Origin: SVQP01 sp045658965
GTDB taxonomy: Bacteria; Bacillota; Clostridia; Oscillospirales; CAG-272
Assembly: GCA_045658965.1 (NCBI GenBank)
Contig: JAZOVZ010000106.1
Location: 1 to 64,000 of the forward strand
Direction of reading: 5' to 3'
Length of the DNA stretch: 64,000 nucleotides
The notes under the pieces are model-generated. The model worked only from the letters and a program-made list of their open reading frames with translations, was not told the origin of the DNA and made no database searches. Numbering within the stretch: position 1 is the first letter of the stretch; each line of letters starts with the position of its first letter. This document shows, piece by piece, positions 43,865 to 53,177 of this stretch. The translations under genes were made by a program, and so were the position numbers.

Positions 43865-45044
43865 CGTATACTTCCTCCCCCTCTAAAATGATGACCTGCA
43901 CCGAGTTGCCAAGACGCTCCAGAGCGTCGGTTCTCGCCTGCACGTCGGGGTTTTCGGCAAACGCGACGATCACGATCTCGGTGTCGGCAATGCCCTCGGT
44001 CACGGCATTTTCCAAAAGGGATGCAAACGAGCCGCCCTCTCGCGGGGTAATGCACGCCATCTCCTTTAAGATCGCCAGCATGTGCGCCTCACCGCTCTCA
44101 CACGGAAAACGCAAGCTCATCTCACCGTTCTGCGATTTGCAGTTGGCGGCAAAGCCCACGCGGAAGCCGCCGTATGCAGCGTCGCGCACAAGGGCTGCAC
44201 AGAAGGAAAGCCCCTCTTCACCGCGGCGGTTATATTCCTCGCCATCCATGCTCATGCCCATGGGCAGGTGGAAGTCCATATAGATCATCATGCGTCGGCT
44301 GGCGCAAAACTCTCTGGAATTGACCTTGAAGGGCGAGGTTGCCGCGCCGCCGAACGGCACGCGCGCGGATGCCTTGAAGTTGATCTGCGAGATCTGGTCG
44401 CCAAAGCGGTAATCGCGAATGCCCGCAAAGGAGAAAGGATCCTGATACAGCGGACGGCGGCTGACGTAGTCGCCCTGCAATCTACCTTGGGCAAAATCCT
44501 GCATGTCCAACGGGATAGCTTTGGGATATACGAAAATCTCGGCGGGCGCATCCTGCGCAAGCGGCCCCGACTTGGAATAGATGGACGCCACGTGCAGATT
44601 GTAATGCCCTCTTTTTTTGCAAATGACCTTGTGTCTGCGGCGGATCTGCATATACGGCCACAGATTGAAGCGGCTGATCAGATACTGCATGGAATTTTTG
44701 TCATCGGGATCTCTCTCGTATTCCTCCAGCTCCAGCTCGTTATAGAAATATGACTCGATATCCACCCACAAAAGCGGAAAAGAGCTGGTATTGCGCACGG
44801 TCTCGATCAGCTCGACCTCGTCGCCCTCGTACACACCAACCTCGGAAAACTCTCTCGTATACTCGATATTTCCAAGGCGTTTGTTGCGCAGGGCGATATA
44901 AATGCGGTAAAGAATCAGCGCAAGCAATCCAAGCACGGCAAGCGTGATCAGCACGTAAAACCACGGAGATCTGGTAAACTCCGCGATCTTGTCCGCCATG
45001 TTGGTAATATACTCGGCAATTCCCTTTAATGCTTCAGGCGACAT
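43854..45044 (-). CDS. DUF58 domain membrane protein
   Basis: A 396-residue DUF58 protein, the usual partner of MoxR ATPases. One N-terminal membrane helix lies near residues 28-50, followed by a beta-rich part (about 65-165). The DUF58 core has FAGIRDYRFGDQISQINFKASAR, with the words RDYRFGD and INFKASA near residues 208-225, and a vWA-like end from about 255 (MMIYMDFHLPMGMSMDG). It is joined to the MoxR gene by a TAATG overlap. Together they would act as a chaperone-like ATPase module for surface or complex assembly. Confidence 0.9.
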   Translation of the reverse strand: MSPEALKGIAEYITNMADKIAEFTRSPWFYVLITLAVLGLLALILYRIYIALRNKRLGNIEYTREFSEVGVYEGDEVELIETVRNTSSFPLLWVDIESYFYNELELEEYERDPDDKNSMQYLISRFNLWPYMQIRRRHKVICKKRGHYNLHVASIYSKSGPLAQDAPAEIFVYPKAIPLDMQDFAQGRLQGDYVSRRPLYQDPFSFAGIRDYRFGDQISQINFKASARVPFGGAATSPFKVNSREFCASRRMMIYMDFHLPMGMSMDGEEYNRRGEEGLSFCAALVRDAAYGGFRVGFAANCKSQNGEMSLRFPCESGEAHMLAILKEMACITPREGGSFASLLENAVTEGIADTEIVIVAFAENPDVQARTDALERLGNSVQVIILEGEEVYDGE

Positions 45045-46015
45045 TATCTTTCCTCAAAAATTGCCTCGGTGGGTACGGTAACCGTGCCGAGAATGTCCTC
45101 TACGACGTTAAAGGCGGCATTCTTATGAATACGCGCGGAGTTTTCTAACATAATTCTGTGGTCAAGCACGGGGTGTGCCGCACGCTTGACGTCATCCGGA
45201 ATGACGTAATTTCTGCCTGCAATGGCAGCGTATCCCTTTGCAGCACGCATCAAGGACAGCGCACCGCGGGGGCTGACGCCCAGGATAACCTTGGGATACT
45301 TTCTGGTTCTTTCCACAATGTTGGTAATGTAGCTCATCAGCTCGCGGCATACGTATACCTTGGGGAGCTCCTCAATGGCACGGCACAGCTCCTGCTGGGT
45401 GACCACAGGCTGCAGCTTCTCCAGGGGACTTGCCTTATCAAAGCGCGCCAGGATATCCACGCCCTCCATGTGGTTGGGATAATCCATGCTGCCCTTCATC
45501 AAAAATCTGTCCAGCTGTGCCTCGGGCAGCGGGAAGGTACCCATGTTTTCCACGGGGTTCTGGGTTGCAATGACCATAAAGGGCGCAGCCAGACGGTAGG
45601 TCTTGCCGTCAATGGTGGTCTGTCCCTCTTCCATACATTCCAAGAGACCCGACTGGGTCTTGGGGGTTGCGCGGTTGATCTCGTCCGCCAGCACGATGTT
45701 GGCAAAGATGGGACCGGGCACAAACTCAAACTCAGACTTCTTCATGTTAAAGAAGTTGATACCCGTGATATCCGAGGGCAAAAGGTCGGGGGTGAACTGG
45801 ATACGCTTGAAATCACAGCCCACGCTTGCAGCCAGCGACTTGATCAGCATGGTCTTACCCGTGCCGGGTACGTCCTCCAGCAGCACGTGACCGCCGCAAA
45901 GCATGGACACCAGCAGCATATCGATGGTATCCTCCTTACCGACGATGACCTTGCCGATATTCTCTTTAATTTTTGTATAAACCTGTGTAATATTCTGGGA
46001 AACCGAAACAGACAT
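45044..46015 (-). CDS. MoxR-family AAA ATPase
   Basis: Cytoplasmic AAA+ ATPase of 323 residues. The ATG at 46015 follows GGAGG. Walker A is EDVPGTGKTMLI (near residue 48), Walker B is IVLADEINRATPKTQ (near 108), and the sensor region is ATQNPVENMGTFPLPEAQ (near 145). The lid has GVSPRGALSLMRAAKG near 255. This is the first gene of an operon with DUF58 and a TPR membrane protein. MoxR proteins help assemble or activate partner proteins; the client is unknown. Confidence 0.93.
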   Translation of the reverse strand: MSVSVSQNITQVYTKIKENIGKVIVGKEDTIDMLLVSMLCGGHVLLEDVPGTGKTMLIKSLAASVGCDFKRIQFTPDLLPSDITGINFFNMKKSEFEFVPGPIFANIVLADEINRATPKTQSGLLECMEEGQTTIDGKTYRLAAPFMVIATQNPVENMGTFPLPEAQLDRFLMKGSMDYPNHMEGVDILARFDKASPLEKLQPVVTQQELCRAIEELPKVYVCRELMSYITNIVERTRKYPKVILGVSPRGALSLMRAAKGYAAIAGRNYVIPDDVKRAAHPVLDHRIMLENSARIHKNAAFNVVEDILGTVTVPTEAIFEER

Positions 46016-46120
46016 AATGCCCTCCAAAAAATACTTAATCGTATTATTTTACCATATTTTTATTAGAATGTCAAGAAAGTATTGGGGCGTGAACGAAAAA
46101 CGGTCTCTCCAACCGTCCGT

Positions 46121-46146
46121 TGTAGGGACAGGCGTCCCCGACTGTC
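46121..46146. repeat. TGTAGGGAC palindromic repeat
   Basis: Hairpin tgtagggacaggcgtccccg and adjoining bases, a variant of the TGTAGGGGC family. The rest of the gap from 46028 to 46168 shows no gene. Confidence 0.55.
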
Positions 46147-46168
46147 AGCCCTCATACCGTATGGACAG

Positions 46169-47182
46169 TTATTTTTGCGTTCTCTCCATCACGGAGATCA
46201 AACTCGACATAGAATATAACTTTGCACCTCCCAAAGTGGCAGGCAGGGTGTCACCGTCTATAAGCTTATGAATATGGCTATTTTCGCAAATCTCAACGTT
46301 CAGCGGTATGGGATTGAGCAAAAAGACAGGAACATTCACTTTATCGGGAGCAAAGCATTCCTTATAGTTCACCTCGGGCATGAGATGCGCTCCTTCGGGA
46401 AGCTTTATCATTTCGGAATGATAAAACGTAAGCAGCGGATCGTTTTCCCGACCCTTCAACCGCCAAAAGGTCGAGCGCGAATAAGGAGCAATACCGGGAG
46501 ACATAAACATATACCCGTAATTCTTATCATAGCTGTAGATACCATTGTCTTGTAGATGGAGCGTACGGCGGCGCTTCACCGTCGCCCACATGGATAAAAT
46601 ATAGCGATGCTCCCCAAGCTCCACGATCAACTCGGGAGACGTTGTACGGACAAACAGAGATTTGTACCCATTCTCTCGACAGATCAATGTGCCGTTATGC
46701 TTTTTCACAAATGTTTTTAGCCTGCGCAAAGCCGATGCACGCTTGCCGATTGCGCGTCCCCATTTCACGGCGAGCAACAGTAATACAAATATCGCAGTAA
46801 GAGCAATCAACTGCAATCCAAAACCGCTCCAAGCTTGCAGATAATCATTTTCGGTGGTCAGATACAAATATGCCAATCCGCCAATGACCGCTGCTCCCGC
46901 CAACCAAGGAAGGACCAGGGGAAAATGGTGCGTGTTGTGCACAGACGCCATCAAGGTTGAAAGCTTATCGGTGCTTCCCAAGGACTCTTCCAGCTCGGCA
47001 TAAGCCTGTTCCGGAGGAATTCCCTGCCTCATAATATCTTCTATAGCATCTTCCAGATGACCGCGAAATTCAGCAGTTGCTTTTTTTCGGCGACGCTCCG
47101 ATTTGATCTCGCTGCAAACCCTGGCAGCCAGCCTGTCCAAGGCATCATTCAAGTCAAAATGACTGCTATTTCGTTCGCTCAT
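46169..47182 (-). CDS. Membrane protein with DUF1700-like N-terminus
   Basis: A 337-residue protein translated 1 nt after the PadR gene. The N-terminal 80 residues are a helical permease-prefix or DUF1700-like region (EFRGHLEDAIEDIMRQGIPPEQAYAELEESLG in parts), which is typical of PadR-linked membrane proteins. Two membrane helices follow (about 90-110 and 120-145), then a soluble, beta-rich C-terminal domain of about 190 residues that I do not recognise. PadR-DUF1700 pairs usually respond to envelope stress or drugs; the exact role here is inference. Confidence 0.75.
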   Translation of the reverse strand: MSERNSSHFDLNDALDRLAARVCSEIKSERRRKKATAEFRGHLEDAIEDIMRQGIPPEQAYAELEESLGSTDKLSTLMASVHNTHHFPLVLPWLAGAAVIGGLAYLYLTTENDYLQAWSGFGLQLIALTAIFVLLLLAVKWGRAIGKRASALRRLKTFVKKHNGTLICRENGYKSLFVRTTSPELIVELGEHRYILSMWATVKRRRTLHLQDNGIYSYDKNYGYMFMSPGIAPYSRSTFWRLKGRENDPLLTFYHSEMIKLPEGAHLMPEVNYKECFAPDKVNVPVFLLNPIPLNVEICENSHIHKLIDGDTLPATLGGAKLYSMSSLISVMERTQK

Positions 47183-47183
47183 A

Positions 47184-47519
47184 TTATACTCCCTCTGAAC
47201 CGAGCACCAATGTCACAGCATCACTGAAAACTTGCCATTCTTCCATACGGGCAGCCAAGTGCAATCTTCCCTGTACCGTGATGCGGTAATAGCGGCGCGA
47301 ACGACCGGTTTCACTCTGCCCGTCGTAAGAAGTCACGTGTCCTTCTTTTTCGAGCATGTGCAGTATCGGGTACAGCGTGCCTTCGTTGAGCTTGAAAGCA
47401 TCATTGGAACGGGCTGCAATTTCTCGGATAATGCGGTATCCATACATATCCTCATCCGCAATGACGCGCAGCACCATAAGAGCCGTGCTTCCTTTGAGCA
47501 ATTCTTTACTGATTTTCAT
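47184..47519 (-). CDS. PadR-family transcriptional regulator
   Basis: A 111-residue winged-helix repressor. Family pattern: LLKGSTALMVLRVIADEDMYGYRI (in parts), LNEGTLYPILHMLEKEGHVTSY, and RRYYRITVQGRLHL. Of two close in-frame ATGs, 47519 has better spacing (9 nt) from GGAGG than 47525 (3 nt). It is co-transcribed with a membrane protein. Its promoter overlaps an inverted repeat that is the likely autoregulatory site. Confidence 0.9.
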   Translation of the reverse strand: MKISKELLKGSTALMVLRVIADEDMYGYRIIREIAARSNDAFKLNEGTLYPILHMLEKEGHVTSYDGQSETGRSRRYYRITVQGRLHLAARMEEWQVFSDAVTLVLGSEGV

Positions 47520-47544
47520 TTCCATATACCTCCGACTTCTATAC

Positions 47545-47592
47545 ATAGATATCCGATGCATTCATTATACCTCGGATATCTATGCTTGTCAA
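47545..47592 (-). promoter_or_regulatory. PadR operon promoter with inverted-repeat operator
   Basis: On the minus strand TTGACA (47592-47587) and TATAAT (47569-47564) are 17 bp apart. Arms ATAGATATCCGA (47545-47556) and TCGGATATCTAT (47572-47583) flank the -10 hexamer. Confidence 0.88.
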
Positions 47593-47677
47593 GGGGGGTG
47601 ATGAAAAATATTGTGAGTTTTCTGCTAAACCACGGGCAAAGGGGGCTTAGGACACCGACTTCGCCCCTTCCGCTTAG

Positions 47678-47915
47678 GTGAAGGAGCGTCCGCGTAATGT
47701 ACCTCATCCACCGCAACCGCGTCGCCTTCTCAGGTCGGCTCCGCTGCGGTCTAATTTGCTTGCAAATATCTTCCCCCGCGGGGCAAGGCTTTGCTGCGAT
47801 TGCCTTTGCCGATAAGTATTAACAAGACGGACGCTATAATTGCCTACACCGCAGCGATCAACCTATCAAAAAGGAGGCGCGAAGAAAGCCTTGCCCCGCG
47901 GGGAGGCTGTTTGTA
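47678..47915. repeat. Truncated relative of the 42020 MITE-like element
   Basis: It starts with gtgaaggagcgtccgcgtaa and ctcatccaccgcaaccgcgt, shares 'ctaatttgcttgcaaatatc' and 'gaaagccttgccccgc' with the 42020 copy, and lacks the right terminal repeat. No gene is supported in 47593-47950. Confidence 0.7.
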
Positions 47916-47952
47916 CACCCTTGCCATTGAGCGATAGTGAAAACCCCTGCGC

Positions 47953-47981
47953 TTGACAGACCGCTGCTTTTATGCTATACT
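47953..47981 (+). promoter_or_regulatory. Promoter of the HEAT-like gene
   Basis: TTGACA and TATACT separated by 17 bp, 45 nt upstream of the ATG. Confidence 0.8.
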
Positions 47982-48025
47982 GATTTGAACAAATCACGCG
48001 CGATGCGAGAAAGGACGGTGGCAAA

Positions 48026-48694
48026 ATGAGAAAAGAGCTCTTGAACGGGACTCCCATTCCATATCATTTGAGCATTGACGCATTAAAAACGTTGATGGCA
48101 TCTGCCGAGATGAAAGACTTTTCGCTCGCGTGTGAAGCGCTTTCATATCACCAAGACCCCCAAGCATACGCGATTATGAAATCCTACATCAACGACAAGG
48201 ACAAATATCGGCGGTTGTACGTCTTAAAAACGATTTTCCGACACGCACAGGCAAAGGAGCTGACGCCTTTTCTTGAAGCTGCAATTGCCTCCGACGATTT
48301 TCTTTTTGTGAGTAGCGGATTGCTTACAGCTGCAGACTACAACATCGCCGTTTCCGAAGCCCTGCTCTTTTCCGCAGCAAATTGCCATTTGCCAAAGCTT
48401 GGTATGGAATTATGCGCCTTAAAATTATCCGACACAACCGAAGACAACTATCAAAAACTGATCGGACTTTTTGAAAAATCGATCACAAGCAGTCAAAAGG
48501 AAATCTTGTGCGAGATACTCACTCAAAAGTATCTTCTGACTAAAGCCCGTGATCTGTTTGATATATTCAGTAAGGAAGCTTCTCCCAAGGCAAGATTGTG
48601 CGCGGTCAATATTGGAAAGGCGTACGGCTTTGATATTACTCCATTCGCAGCAGATGCGGACGGTCACGTCAGAAAGGCCGCTCAAGAAAAATAG
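48026..48694 (+). CDS. Hypothetical helical-repeat protein
   Basis: A 222-residue soluble protein made almost entirely of helices, in units of about 35 residues that suggest HEAT-like repeats (LACEALSYHQDPQAYAIMKSY, LYVLKTIFRHAQAKEL in parts; RKAAQEK end). No catalytic motif or membrane segment is seen. AAAGGA precedes the ATG. It is monocistronic, with its own promoter and terminator. It may be a binding scaffold; the partner is unknown. Confidence 0.65.
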   Translation: MRKELLNGTPIPYHLSIDALKTLMASAEMKDFSLACEALSYHQDPQAYAIMKSYINDKDKYRRLYVLKTIFRHAQAKELTPFLEAAIASDDFLFVSSGLLTAADYNIAVSEALLFSAANCHLPKLGMELCALKLSDTTEDNYQKLIGLFEKSITSSQKEILCEILTQKYLLTKARDLFDIFSKEASPKARLCAVNIGKAYGFDITPFAADADGHVRKAAQEK

Positions 48695-48703
48695 TGATCG
48701 CAA

Positions 48704-48733
48704 GGGCGGGATGTCGAGGACGCCATCCCCTAC
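48704..48733. repeat. TGTAGGGG-family palindromic repeat
   Basis: On the minus strand it reads GTAGGGGATGGCGTCCTCGA then CATCCCGCCC, closely matching the copy inside the coding region at 43207-43235. Confidence 0.7.
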
Positions 48734-48778
48734 CACCCGAACACACCCCCGACGCTATCACGATCGGAATCATAAAAA

Positions 48779-48807
48779 ACGCTCGACAACCAAAAGTTAT
48801 CGAGCGT
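48779..48807. terminator. Bidirectional terminator
   Basis: ACGCTCGA pairs with TCGAGCGT; A-rich and T-rich flanks serve the plus gene ending at 48694 and the minus gene ending at 48831. Confidence 0.85.
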
Positions 48808-48830
48808 TTTTGTTTTGCAAATGATAATAT

Positions 48831-49664
48831 TTATTCCCCGATACTCTCGATCAGCGCAGGGATTGCCTGCTCAAAGTTGACACCGTACCAGTTGTGGTTC
48901 TCCTCTGCCTCGGTCAGGCGGATGCTTTCGTAGGTAAAATCAGCCGCAACGGCAATCGACTCATGCAAGCTCTTGCCGCGCATGAGTGCGCCCACGCAAG
49001 CGGATGCGAACACGTCGCCCGTGCCGTGATAGGATACGGGGATGCGGTCGTGATAGTAAGAGAAGAACTCGCCCGTGGTGCTGTCATAGCCCATAGCACC
49101 GGTCACGTTCTCCTGCAGGCTGACACCGGTCAGCACCGCTCTCTTTGCGCCCATGTCGCACAGACGGCGCAAAACGTCCTTGACGTACTCCTCGGAGTAG
49201 CCCTCTGCGACGTAGGGGATATCCAGCATAAAGGATGCCTCGGTCATATTGGGCACGATGATGTCGGCAATGGCGCAAAGCTCTGCCATTTTGTGTGCAA
49301 ACGCCTCGTCAAAGCCGTAATACAGCTTGCCGTTATCGCCCATGGCGGGGTCAACGAACAACAGCGCACCCTCAAAATCGGCTGCCATCTTCTTGACCAG
49401 GTCGATCTGATCAAAGGACGCAAGGTAGCCTGTATAAATGGCGTCAAAATCAATGCCCTCTGCCTTCCAATGCGCGGTAATGGGCGTGATCTCGCCCGAC
49501 AGATCATGTACGGTAAAGCCCTTTTTGAAGGCAGTGTGCGTGCTCAGCACAGCGGTGGGCAGGATGGCTGCTTCCACACCCATAGCGGAAATGATGGGCA
49601 GTGCCACGGTCAGTGAGCACTTGCCTACGCAGGAAATATCCTGCACGGTAACAATTCTTTTCAT
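48831..49664 (-). CDS. pdxY: Pyridoxamine/pyridoxal kinase
   Basis: Ribokinase-fold kinase (277 residues) that would phosphorylate B6 vitamers. The N-terminus TVQDISCVGKCSLTVALPI holds the substrate pocket. YTGYLASFDQ and FVDPAMGDNGKLY follow near 80 and 105. The anion-hole and catalytic-base motif is HGTGDVFASACVGAL near 225, with Asp as base. The symbol pdxY is by family likeness; thiD-like activity is possible. It lies 24 nt after a cysteine synthase gene, an enzyme that needs PLP, which fits a joint operon. Confidence 0.85.
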   Translation of the reverse strand: MKRIVTVQDISCVGKCSLTVALPIISAMGVEAAILPTAVLSTHTAFKKGFTVHDLSGEITPITAHWKAEGIDFDAIYTGYLASFDQIDLVKKMAADFEGALLFVDPAMGDNGKLYYGFDEAFAHKMAELCAIADIIVPNMTEASFMLDIPYVAEGYSEEYVKDVLRRLCDMGAKRAVLTGVSLQENVTGAMGYDSTTGEFFSYYHDRIPVSYHGTGDVFASACVGALMRGKSLHESIAVAADFTYESIRLTEAEENHNWYGVNFEQAIPALIESIGE

Positions 49665-49688
49665 ACTCTTTATCCTTTCAACTTAACT

Positions 49689-50588
49689 TCAGTCATAAAG
49701 CCCCGTTGACAAATATCGTTCCCCGCCGTCAGGCAGGATGACGGCGATTTTCTTGCCGCGCATTTGGGCGCGGCTTGCAACCTCGTCTGCTGCGGCAATT
49801 GCAGCGCCCGAGGAAATGCCCGCGAGCAGCCCCTCGGTCTTTCCGAGCGTGCGGCAAAATTCCCTTGCCTGCTCGGTGCTCACGGTGACGACCTCGTCGA
49901 TCACGCCTCTCTCCAGCACACGCGGCACAAAATTCGCACCGATACCCTGAATGCCGTGCGCACCGCTATATCCTTTGGAAAGCAAGGGCGATTCCGCAGG
50001 CTCGACCGCGATCACGTGCACGTGCGGCAGCTTTTCCTTGAGATACCGTGCCGTACCGCTGATCGTTCCGCCCGTACCCACGCAAGCGATCAGGCAATCA
50101 AGCGCACCGTTCGTTTGCGCCAAGAGCTCGGGACCCGTGGTCGCGTAATGCGCGTGCGCGTTTGCGGGGTTATCAAATTGCCCCAATATCATAGCACCGG
50201 GCGTGTTTGCCGCGATGTGCTCAGCCCTTGCGATCGCACCGCTCATGCCCTCGGCAGCGGGGGTCAGCACGACCTTTGCCCCTCTTGCGCGCATGAGTGC
50301 GATTCTCTCGGCGGACATATTGTCGGGCATGACGATCACGGCGTGCAAGCCCCGCGCGGATGCCTGCGCTGCCAATGCAATGCCCGTGTTTCCCGAGGTA
50401 GGCTCGATGACCGTGCCGCCCGCCTGCAGCCTGCCCCGGGCAAACGCATCGTCCAGCATATACTGCACCGCTCTGTCCTTAGCAGAGCCGGCTGGATTGC
50501 ACCACTCGCATTTGGCAAGCACGTCAGCCTGCCAATCCCGCACAGCCTTCATGCAATCAAGCGCGATCAAGGGCGTGTTTCCGACCAT
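49689..50588 (-). CDS. cysK: Cysteine synthase (O-acetylserine sulfhydrylase)
   Basis: PLP-dependent fold-type II enzyme, 299 residues from the ATG at 50588. Upstream in-frame codons are A+T-rich non-coding DNA and hold the promoter. The start VGNTPLI is the family N-terminus. The PLP lysine is in NPAGSAKDRA (near residue 38), the Asn loop is EPTSGNTGIA (near 65), the phosphate cradle is GTGGTISGTARY (near 170), and the serine near the pyridine is in GISSGAA near 260. It heads an operon with a pyridoxal-type kinase. Confidence 0.92.
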   Translation of the reverse strand: MVGNTPLIALDCMKAVRDWQADVLAKCEWCNPAGSAKDRAVQYMLDDAFARGRLQAGGTVIEPTSGNTGIALAAQASARGLHAVIVMPDNMSAERIALMRARGAKVVLTPAAEGMSGAIARAEHIAANTPGAMILGQFDNPANAHAHYATTGPELLAQTNGALDCLIACVGTGGTISGTARYLKEKLPHVHVIAVEPAESPLLSKGYSGAHGIQGIGANFVPRVLERGVIDEVVTVSTEQAREFCRTLGKTEGLLAGISSGAAIAAADEVASRAQMRGKKIAVILPDGGERYLSTGLYD

Positions 50589-50619
50589 AAAGCTCCCCTC
50601 CCCGAAAAATATGAGATAT

Positions 50620-50648
50620 ATTATAGCACATTTTCCACTTCTTTTCAA
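50620..50648 (-). promoter_or_regulatory. Promoter of the cysK operon
   Basis: On the minus strand TTGAAA and TATAAT are separated by 17 bp, 32 nt upstream of the ATG. Confidence 0.8.
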
Positions 50649-50855
50649 CACGAGATGCCAAGGAATTGCGATTTTGTCGAATTGCATATAATGTTTCATA
50701 TCAAGAAATATTTTTTGATGCAAAGAACTAAACAGATTTTGCCAAAAGTATTGTTTTTTGGAGCATTTTGTGGTATCATTGGTTGAATGAACTTGTAAAG
50801 CAATTTGATATATGATACGATAGATCAATCTTTCCCTTTTGAAAGGAGGGAGCAT

Positions 50856-53165
50856 ATGTTACCGCTTGATAAGCTCTCCGATCATGCATTACAGGCACTG
50901 TCCGATGCGGGCGTTGATACCGACGCTTTGGACGTTGCTTTTTATATGGACCTTGGACTCGACGCAAACTTCGGACAGGTATATCTTGCCATCAGCAAAC
51001 GGGATGGCAAGCTTTATCGTGTTGCGGAAAAAGTGGAGTCCTTTTCTCTTTGTGCACTGACCGATGCGAGCATTGATAACTTTACCACCACCAACCGTCT
51101 GACTGCCACGTGGCACGCAGAGGACGACGTCGCCCCCGAGAAGACCGAGGACATGACCGACGAGCAATTCGGTGAGCTGAAAAAGGCTTACGACGCACGC
51201 GGACAAGCCGTGATCGTAGGCTTTTGCACCAACTCCTGCAAGCGCAAGCTGCTCGCCTTTATCAATATATGGGAACGCCTGGCGCGCGGCGACGAGATTG
51301 GAGAGGAAGACCCCATCTTTGAGCAGTTTTTTGCCAAGTGCCCCAAGTGCGGCAAGCTCTTTGACGACCCGCTGCGCCGCATCTGCAAAAACTGCACCAA
51401 CAAAAAAGGCACGCTGCGCCGTCTGCTGGGTTACTTCTCCCCCTTCAAGCTGCAGTTGGTGGTCATCTCCTTCTGCCTGCTCGGCTCAACCGCCATCTCG
51501 CTGATCTCGCCCTACATTTCGGGCAAGGTGCTCTACGACCGCGTCATTTCTCCCGACGGTGACTTGCGTAACGAAAAATTCGTGTACATATTGGTCGGTG
51601 TGATCATCGCCCTTGCGCTGCTCTCGCTGTTTATTTCCATCGTGCAGAGCCGCTGCAACGCCTATATGTCCACCGAGGTGACCAAGCGCATGAAGAACGA
51701 CATCTTCCGCGCCATGAACCGCCTCTCGCTTTCCTATTTCAACTCCCAGCCCACGGGTAAGCTGATCAACCGCGTCAATTACGATGCCGAAAAGGTGCGC
51801 AACTTCTTTATCAACGGCGTGCCCTACCTGATCGTGCACGCCATGCAGTTTATCGGGTTGACTATTGTGCTCATGATCCTCAACCCCTGGCTGACGCTCA
51901 TGATCCTTGTGCCCGTTCCGATCATCGTGCTGATCTTCAAATACCGCCTGCCGCATCTGTGGCGTTCCTTCTCCCGCGCATGGCGCGCCTCCTCCTCGCT
52001 GACCGGTGTGCTCAACGATTCGCTTTCCGGTATCCGCGTGGTCAAGGCGTTTGCAAAGGAGGAGGTGGAGACCAAGCAATTCTACGGCTACTCCACAAGG
52101 CTCATGCAGGCAAATCTGCGCTCCAACCTCATCGCACTCTCCATCTTCCCCGTCATTTCGCTGATCATCGGTGTGTTCGGCAACATGGTCTGGGGTGTGG
52201 GCGGCTTGCAGGTCATCGGCAAGCAGATGTCTTACGGTGATCTTTCCATGTTCGTCAGCTACATGGGCATGGTATTTGCCCCTTTGAATTTCTTCTCGCA
52301 GTTTACCAACATGCTCACCGACACGCTCAACAGCGCACAGCGTATGTTTGAGGTGCAGGACATGATCCCCGATATCACCGACGCGCCCGACGCTGTCGAG
52401 ATGCCCGAGATCAAGGGCAATATCGAATTCAAGAACGTTGGTTTCCATTACAACCCCAACCGTCCCATCTTGAAGGACGTCACCTTTACCATTCAACAAG
52501 GCGACCGCATCGGTCTTGTGGGTCATACGGGCAGCGGCAAATCCACCATTGCCAACCTGATCACGCGCATGTACGACGTGGTCAGCGGCAGCGTGACCAT
52601 TGACGGTGTGGACATCAAGCAGATCAAGCAATCCTCGCTGCGCGGCGGCATTGCCATCGTTTCCCAGGAGATCTTCATTTTCCGCGGCACGATTGCCGAT
52701 AACATTCGCTACGGCAAGCCCGACGCTACCATGCAAGAGGTCATTGACGCAGCCCGCGCTGCCAATGCGCACGATTTCATTATGGCACTCCCCGAGGGCT
52801 ACGAAACCATGGTCGGTATCGGCTCGCGCTCGCTTTCGGGCGGTGGGCGTCAGCGCGTATCCATTGCGCGTGCGCTGCTGCTTGACCCCGCGATCCTGAT
52901 CCTTGACGAGGCGACCGCCGCTATGGATACCGAGACCGAGCACCAGATCAGCACCGCGATCGATAAGCTGATCGAGGGCAAGACCAGCATCAGCATTGCG
53001 CACCGCCTCTCCACGCTCAAAAATTGCAACTACATCATGGCAATGGAAAACGGCGAGCTGGTGGAAATGGGCACGCAGCAAGAGCTGATGGAAAAAGAGG
53101 GCGTTTACTATAAGCTGTGGACGCTGCAGAACGAACAGCTGACCAAGGTTATGGAAGGCAAATAA
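50856..53165 (+). CDS. ABC exporter half-transporter with N-terminal domain and zinc ribbon (A)
   Basis: A 769-residue fused permease-ATPase. The ATG at 50856 follows GGAGG. Residues 1-155 are a domain that I do not recognise. A zinc ribbon (CPKCG...CKNC) lies at about 162-183. A six-helix exporter domain spans about 195-510. The ATPase has Walker A GHTGSGKST (near 560), signature LSGGGRQRVS (usually LSGGQ) near 660, and Walker B ILILDEATAAMD near 685. It is the first gene of a three-gene operon; with the 748-residue protein it would form a heterodimer. The substrate is unknown. Confidence 0.9.
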   Translation: MLPLDKLSDHALQALSDAGVDTDALDVAFYMDLGLDANFGQVYLAISKRDGKLYRVAEKVESFSLCALTDASIDNFTTTNRLTATWHAEDDVAPEKTEDMTDEQFGELKKAYDARGQAVIVGFCTNSCKRKLLAFINIWERLARGDEIGEEDPIFEQFFAKCPKCGKLFDDPLRRICKNCTNKKGTLRRLLGYFSPFKLQLVVISFCLLGSTAISLISPYISGKVLYDRVISPDGDLRNEKFVYILVGVIIALALLSLFISIVQSRCNAYMSTEVTKRMKNDIFRAMNRLSLSYFNSQPTGKLINRVNYDAEKVRNFFINGVPYLIVHAMQFIGLTIVLMILNPWLTLMILVPVPIIVLIFKYRLPHLWRSFSRAWRASSSLTGVLNDSLSGIRVVKAFAKEEVETKQFYGYSTRLMQANLRSNLIALSIFPVISLIIGVFGNMVWGVGGLQVIGKQMSYGDLSMFVSYMGMVFAPLNFFSQFTNMLTDTLNSAQRMFEVQDMIPDITDAPDAVEMPEIKGNIEFKNVGFHYNPNRPILKDVTFTIQQGDRIGLVGHTGSGKSTIANLITRMYDVVSGSVTIDGVDIKQIKQSSLRGGIAIVSQEIFIFRGTIADNIRYGKPDATMQEVIDAARAANAHDFIMALPEGYETMVGIGSRSLSGGGRQRVSIARALLLDPAILILDEATAAMDTETEHQISTAIDKLIEGKTSISIAHRLSTLKNCNYIMAMENGELVEMGTQQELMEKEGVYYKLWTLQNEQLTKVMEGK

Positions 53166-53177
53166 GGAGGGATGACT

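Noticed and set aside
50589..50855. N-terminal extension of the cysteine synthase
   Set aside because: The extra 89 codons run through the promoter and A+T-rich DNA; the family N-terminus begins at the ATG at 50588.
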